Below are positions 58,987-64,000 of a stretch of 64,000 nucleotides of DNA, piece after piece. The notes beneath the pieces were generated by a model, which saw nothing but the letters and a program-made list of their open reading frames with translations, had not been told where the DNA came from and made no database searches. A program made the position numbers and the translations under genes. Numbering within the stretch: position 1 is the stretch's first letter; every line of letters starts with the position of its first letter. Origin of the DNA: Lactuca virosa (lineage: Eukaryota > Streptophyta > Magnoliopsida > Asterales > Asteraceae); assembly GCA_928212115.1 (NCBI GenBank), contig CAKMRJ010005523.1, positions 249,128,497 to 249,192,496 on the forward strand, written 5' to 3'.

Positions 58987-60420
58987 AGATAGAGTCTTTA
59001 GAGTGAGAACTTGTAATGTCACAAGATAAATGTATCATTCTTAAAGACAAATGTGAAATCACTTATTCTTAAAGAAATGTTTTGATTTCTGATAATAAAC
59101 GTCTCAATGCCAAAATTGATGCTTTGCATAATTCCATTGACTTGCTTGAGGCAAATCAAAAGATGACACAAATATTTCATCATCCTTGGTCAAAAGCTCC
59201 TGGTCTTGGAAGCGAGTTTCCGAAACCAAAAGCTAGTCCCTTGAAGGAATTACAGAACCTGACTTTTATGGGAGATGTTCCGAACCATCAACATTCGGAT
59301 ACTCCTCTTTCTCCCTTAATCACCCCTCCAGGAGACAACTGACAGTTTCACATCATTGATTCTGGAATTTAAATCAATTGTTGTCAAGTGTCCTGATTCC
59401 ACACCGCTTCCGCCTCTGACAAACCTTGACCTAAATCAGACCACGGAATTCCACCACAGTGTTTCAAATTGCATAGATCATGTTCCGAAACACAATCCTC
59501 CTAACAACTGTGTTATTGAGGAAATCATTCTTGTGACAACTGAAAATGTTACTTCTGAGTTTGCATGGGCATCTTTGGATGATAACATTGAAACATCAAG
59601 CAATGTCTCGTCTGATTCTTGTGAATCAAATTCCTTAGTCACTTCGAAAACAACCTTAGTACCCATCAAACCCATTTTTGAAAATCCTTCAAATGGTCAA
59701 TCTTCTAAGTCAACACCTGACCAAAGGAAGAAACCCTCTTTGAACATAAATGATGTCACTAGTCCGAAGAATGAGGCCAAAAATGCACATAAGAAGGAAG
59801 TTAGGTCTAGACAAAACTCTAGATTCCTTGAAAATTCCAAAAGGAATGTGTCTAAGAATCATACCAAATCTTCTTCTGAAAATCACAACACATTTGCTCC
59901 TGTCAAGATTCTCAAAAGACAACCAAATCCTCTCAACCAGTCAGAACTTAAGAAAGTTGTCAAACACACTCCTTATTTGCCTGTACCTGGAACTCATTCT
60001 GTCCGAAATGATTCTTCTCGGACCATTTCATCCGTTTTTATAGCCAAAGCTGATGGTACAATTTTCAAACCTCAATCCTTTTCAAAATCAATTGTACCAT
60101 CAAACAAAGGAAATTTCTCAAAGAAATCAAATTCTCAAAAGTCTTCAAAACAAAAACTTGTTTGGAAAGTAAAAAATCCCTTGAATCTGGACTCTCCCAC
60201 TGTTCGGGAGGTCACATGTCCGAAGAAAGTCATTCCGAATCACCACGTTTTTAGTATGATTATTGGATAAATGAGAAAACCATGACCTGCTGCTTATTTC
60301 CGAAAAATTCACGCAACGATTATAAGAAACACATTATTGTCCACAAGTCACAACCCAAGCCCAAAGCACCTTGTCCTGTCCCAATTCCTAACTCGGAGCC
60401 TAAAAACTCTGTCACTCACT
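58987..60420 (+). pseudogene. Gag C-terminal extension / gag-protease spacer, frameshifted
   Basis: Two open stretches, 59082-59342 and 59356-60270, are in different frames. The first has a short coiled-coil-like NKRLNAKIDALHNSIDLLEA segment. The second is a low-complexity, Lys/Ser/Asn-rich polar region with no catalytic motif. Such long spacers are typical of SIRE-like Copia polyproteins. The second is the longest intact frame in this part, but it starts in the middle of the spacer, so it is not a separate gene. Confidence 0.65.
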
Positions 60421-63400
60421 AATTTTGCAGGCACTCTGTGCTTCAGAGCAAGATACAATATGGTATATTGATAGTGCTTGCTCCATGCACATGACGGGGC
60501 AGAAGAACTTTCTGTGAGATCTCAAACTTTCTCCAAATGTTGGTTACGTGACATATGGAAACAAATCCAACTCTCAGATTCGTGGTTATGGCATCCTCAC
60601 AAATGGGGATTTCTCTATTTTGAATGTGGCTTACGTAGCTTATCTAAAGCACAACTTGATAAGTGTAGCTCAGCTCACTGACTCAAATCGTCTGGTCGAA
60701 TTTTGCAAGAAACATAGCTACGTGATGACCAAAGACATAAAAGAATGTTTGATCAAGTCAAATCGCAACAAGAACATGTACCACTTAACATCAACTTGAT
60801 CATTGGCAAACCTCAACTTTGTCTTCTCTCCAAAGATATTCCTGACGTCAGTTGGTTATGGCACCGAAGGCTTGCTCATCTGAACTTTCGCTACATGAAT
60901 GATCTTGTGTCTAGTGAAATGGTAAGAGGACTACCGCTCCTCAAGTTCGAAAATGATCACTTGTGTGCTGCATGTGAGTGTGGAAAGCAATCGAAGAAGG
61001 GTCATCCTATCATCCTCGAAAAGTCCATCTCGGATCCATTGAAACTTCTACACATTGATCTCTGTGGACCATCCACTGTAGAGAGTCTTCATCATAAGAA
61101 ATATATTCTTGTGATTGTTGATGACTTTACAAGGTTCACTTGGGTCTTCTTCCTTAGGCTAAAGTCTGATATAGCCTCTGAACTCATCAATTTCATCAAA
61201 GGAATACAAGTTAGCATCAAGCTTCCTGTAAGACGAATCAGAAGTGATAATGGCTCGGAATACACCAATGGAACCATTGAAAAATTCCTCACCGAGAAAT
61301 GAATTGATCACAACTTCTCAGCTCCTTACACTCCGCAACAGAACGGTGTTGTCGAAAGACGCAACAGAACGCTTGTTGAAACTGCTTGTTCTATGCTAAA
61401 CTTTTCAAATCTTCCACTCTACCTCTGGGCCGAGGCCGTATCAACTGCTTGCTTCACTCAGAACCATAGCATTATCAATCGACACCTCAAGATGACACCA
61501 TATGAAGCCATGAATGGTCGAAAGCCAAGCATCTCTTTTCTTCACGTTTTTAGATGTCGTTGCTTTATCGAAAACAATCGTGATCAGCTTACAAAGTTCC
61601 AACCCAAAGCTGATGAAGCAATTTTTCTTGGTTACTCTGAAAAATCAAAGGCGTATCGAGTACTTAATCGTCGTACTCGCGTTATAGAAGAAAGCTTTGA
61701 TGTTGCCTTTGATGACAATTTTGTTCGGAATTCTGGTCCAACTCATGTCACCACTCACATTATGGAGTCTGATGCTCCTCCTTCTGAATCTCCGAACATT
61801 TAAGTTATTCGTGAAGTTGACTTTGAAACTCTCTTTGGACCCTCTAAAACAGCCTTTGATTCAGAATCTCGAACAAGGCAAATCTCAACTCCTGAAGTCC
61901 CTGTTTCTCAAAATGTCTCCAGTCCTACACCCACTTTTCCTCCATTTGATTATGAACCATTTCAAGCTTCTCAGGTTGAGGGGGAGAATGGTCAACCCTC
62001 TCTAGAATCAGATGTGGATGGATTCATTGATGCAGCTGCTGAATTTGATCCTATTAACAATGATGATGACGTCAATTTCTTTGAATTTACACCTAATGAT
62101 GATGTCAACCTCTCCGGTTCAGAAGTTCAGGGGGAGCATCATCCACAAGTTCAAACTATTCAGAGGGAGCAACACAACCCCATTGTCGATATAGGATCTT
62201 CTGTTGTAGAAGAGCTACCAAGACTTCATATCTGGACTCGATATCATCCTCCAAACCAAGTAATTGGTAATCCAAATGCTGGCGTTCAAACTCGTTCGGC
62301 CACAAGTGTTCAAAATGAATGTCATTTTTCGGCAATTATTTCTATGGTTGAACCCAAATCCATTAAAGAAGCATTAGAACATGCTGATTGGATCACAACC
62401 ATGCAAGATAGAAACGAAGTGTGGACTCTCGTCCCTCCTCCTCCGGATCACCCAATTGTCAGTACGAGATGGGTATTCTGAAACAAGCTAGACGACGCTG
62501 GAGTTATTATTCGGAATAAGGCAATACTGGTTGCTAAAGGATTCACATAGATCAAAGGACTTGATTATGACGAGACCTTTGCTCCTGTTGCTCGTTTTGA
62601 AGCAATTAGAATCTTTCTTTCTTATGTTGCTCACAAAGGCATTAAGGTTTACCAAATGGATGCTAAGAGTGCTTTTCTTAATGGTGAACTGGATACCAAA
62701 GTATATCTTCAAAAGCCTCCTAGTTTTGTCAATCTCTCATTTCTGAACTATTGCTACAAACTCCGAAAAGCCATATACGGTCTCAAGCAAGCTCCTCGCG
62801 CCTGGTATGAAACGCTCACTGACTTTCTCAAACGCTCCGGCTTCCAAAGAGGAATTCTCGATCCAACCCTGTTTCGAAGATCAAATGGAAAACCCCTCAT
62901 GCTTGTCCAAATTTATGTTGATGACATCATTTTTGGATCCATCGATTCATCAATGGTTGCTGACTTTGCTAAATTAATGGTAAGTTGATTTCAAATGAGT
63001 ATGAATCGTGAATTGAGTTTCTTTCTTGGCCTCCAAGTTAAACAGACCAATCGAGGAATCTTTATTCATCAAGAGAAATACATTTCTGAACTCCTCAAAA
63101 AGTACTCAATGGACACCTATGCCTCAACAAAGGTACCTATGGGCTTCGGTCACAAAATCTTGTCAAACCCATCAGGTGTAGCAGTTGATGAAAAGAAGTA
63201 AAGAGGAATGATTGGATCCTTACTCTATCTTACAGCAAGTCGTCCGGACATCATGTTTACTACTTGTCTTTGTGCCAGATTTCAAGTCATTCCGAAAATG
63301 TCACATCTTTTGGTTGTAAAGCAAATATTCCGATATCTCAAAGGAACAAAGAGTCTCAGAATCCGGTACCCAACAAATGAGAGTTTTCTTCTTCAAGCTT

Positions 63401-63888
63401 ACTCAGATTCAAACTATGGCGGTCTTTAATTGGATAGGAAGAGCACTTCGGGTGGCTGTCAATTTTTGGGAGGTCGATTGGTTAGTTGGTCATCCAAGAA
63501 ACAGAACTATATTGCTCTATCAACAGCTGAAGGAGAATACATTGCTGCTGCTAGTTGTATTTCACAAGTTCTATGGATGAAATCTCAACTTTTGGATTAT
63601 GGTTACCGCTTTCAACGTATTCCAATATATCGTGATTCTCAAAGTGCAATTGCAATTTCACACAATCCAATTCAACACTCCATGATGAAGCACATTGGTA
63701 TACGGTACCAATTCATAAAAGATCATGTTTTAAATGGCAATATTGAACTCATTTTTGTTCCATCTGACAATGAAATTGTTGATTTCTTTACTAAGGCATT
63801 AGACGAAACCAAGTTCAATAGTTTTCTGAACAAAATGGGTATGATGATGCCTGATCCTCAATTCTTTCAGGAAGTATGTACTCTCTGA
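60421..63888 (+). pseudogene. pol: Copia pol: protease, integrase, RT, RNase H, with stops
   Basis: Domains in order. Protease WYIDSACSMHMTG at 60461-60499 (DSA/G catalytic triad), a stop at 60514, then a frameshift near 60780. Integrase zinc finger (HRRLAH, CAACECGK, about 60865-60990), core Asp in IDLCGP, second Asp in RSDNGSEYTN (about 61243), Glu in PQQNGVVERRNRT (about 61336-61374). RT with DAKSAFLNG (62659) and YVDD (62914-62925). RNase H with LDRKSTSGG (63427), STAEGEYIA (63520) and DSQSAIAI (63634). From 60745 one frame runs to 63888 but is cut by stops at 61300, 61801, 62479, 62548, 62986, 63199 and 63427. Confidence 0.92.
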
Positions 63889-64000
63889 TGGCAACATCAG
63901 AAAGTATAGTTGGTTCCGAAGCAAATTTTTTATTTTCGGAACTATTACCTCTCGGAAAAATCAGGATCATATTAAGTGTCTTTTTATATAACTTTCTATC
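63889..64000 (+). other. Copia sequence downstream of pol
   Basis: Non-coding sequence after the RNase H stop, with repeated TTCCGAAG / TTTCGGAAC motifs. No polypurine tract or 3' LTR start is reached before the window ends. Confidence 0.6.

Larger units (their letters stand above)
56510..64000 (+). mobile_element. Decayed Copia element (SIRE/Maximus-like), right end outside
   Basis: 5' LTR, primer site, gag with zinc knuckle, protease, integrase, RT and RNase H occur in the Copia order on the plus strand. The long gag-protease spacer, the RDQLTKFQPKADEAIFLGYS integrase tail and YVDDIIFGS RT motif resemble the SIRE/Maximus lineage; this is from memory. Many in-frame stops make it inactive. 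The 3' LTR, and the env-like frame some SIRE elements have, would lie beyond 64000. Confidence 0.88.

Overview
This window is repeat-rich plant nuclear DNA. I find no cellular protein-coding gene, tRNA, rRNA or CRISPR array. Almost all of it is LTR retrotransposon sequence, mostly Ty3/Gypsy with some Ty1/Copia, inserted into one another. Primer-binding sites match the 3' end of plant initiator-Met tRNA, Gypsy LTRs are very long (2.3 to about 4.3 kb), and coding regions carry stops, frameshifts and deletions. The LTR style (TGTGACAACC start, GGGGTGTGACA end) suggests a eudicot, probably Asteraceae and lettuce-like; this is recognition from memory, not a search.

Layout. (1) 1-2248: broken Copia gag and unassigned sequence. 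(2) 2249-6243: a minus-oriented, non-coding LTR element with remains of a second one joined into it. (3) 6244-11245: an old LTR-like fragment split by a clean Gypsy solo LTR (6533-9379, target duplication CTTTC). (4) 11246-56509: a four-deep nest. The outermost sequence is a minus Gypsy 3' LTR (11246-12261 and 52627-55945). Into it went a plus solo LTR (12262-14750 and 52392-52621, duplication ACTTA). Into that went a minus gag-only element (14751-52391, duplication GGTAC). That element was then hit by a solo LTR inside its gag (19480-21833), an 11.2-kb Gypsy in its leader (23137-34295), a solo LTR in its 5' LTR (35127-37955, duplication TAAGA) and a plus-oriented gag-only relative, also in its 5' LTR (39394-50823, duplication TATAC). 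A 4.3-kb head-to-tail duplication (35781-40075 / 40076-44375) spans the last two insertions. (5) 56510-64000: a decayed Copia element, SIRE/Maximus-like, running off the right edge.

The most unusual signal belongs to the two gag-only elements (14751-52391 minus, 39394-50823 plus). Each carries six long imperfect hairpins of about 180-220 bp: three in each intact LTR, one in the leader and two between gag and the polypurine tract. They share a conserved apical loop, but the arms differ between hairpins while staying complementary within each one. Both elements also lose pol at the same point at the start of protease, so they look like a replicating non-autonomous (TR-GAG-like) family rather than two random deletions. 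All comparisons were made by eye; identities and boundaries should be confirmed by alignment.
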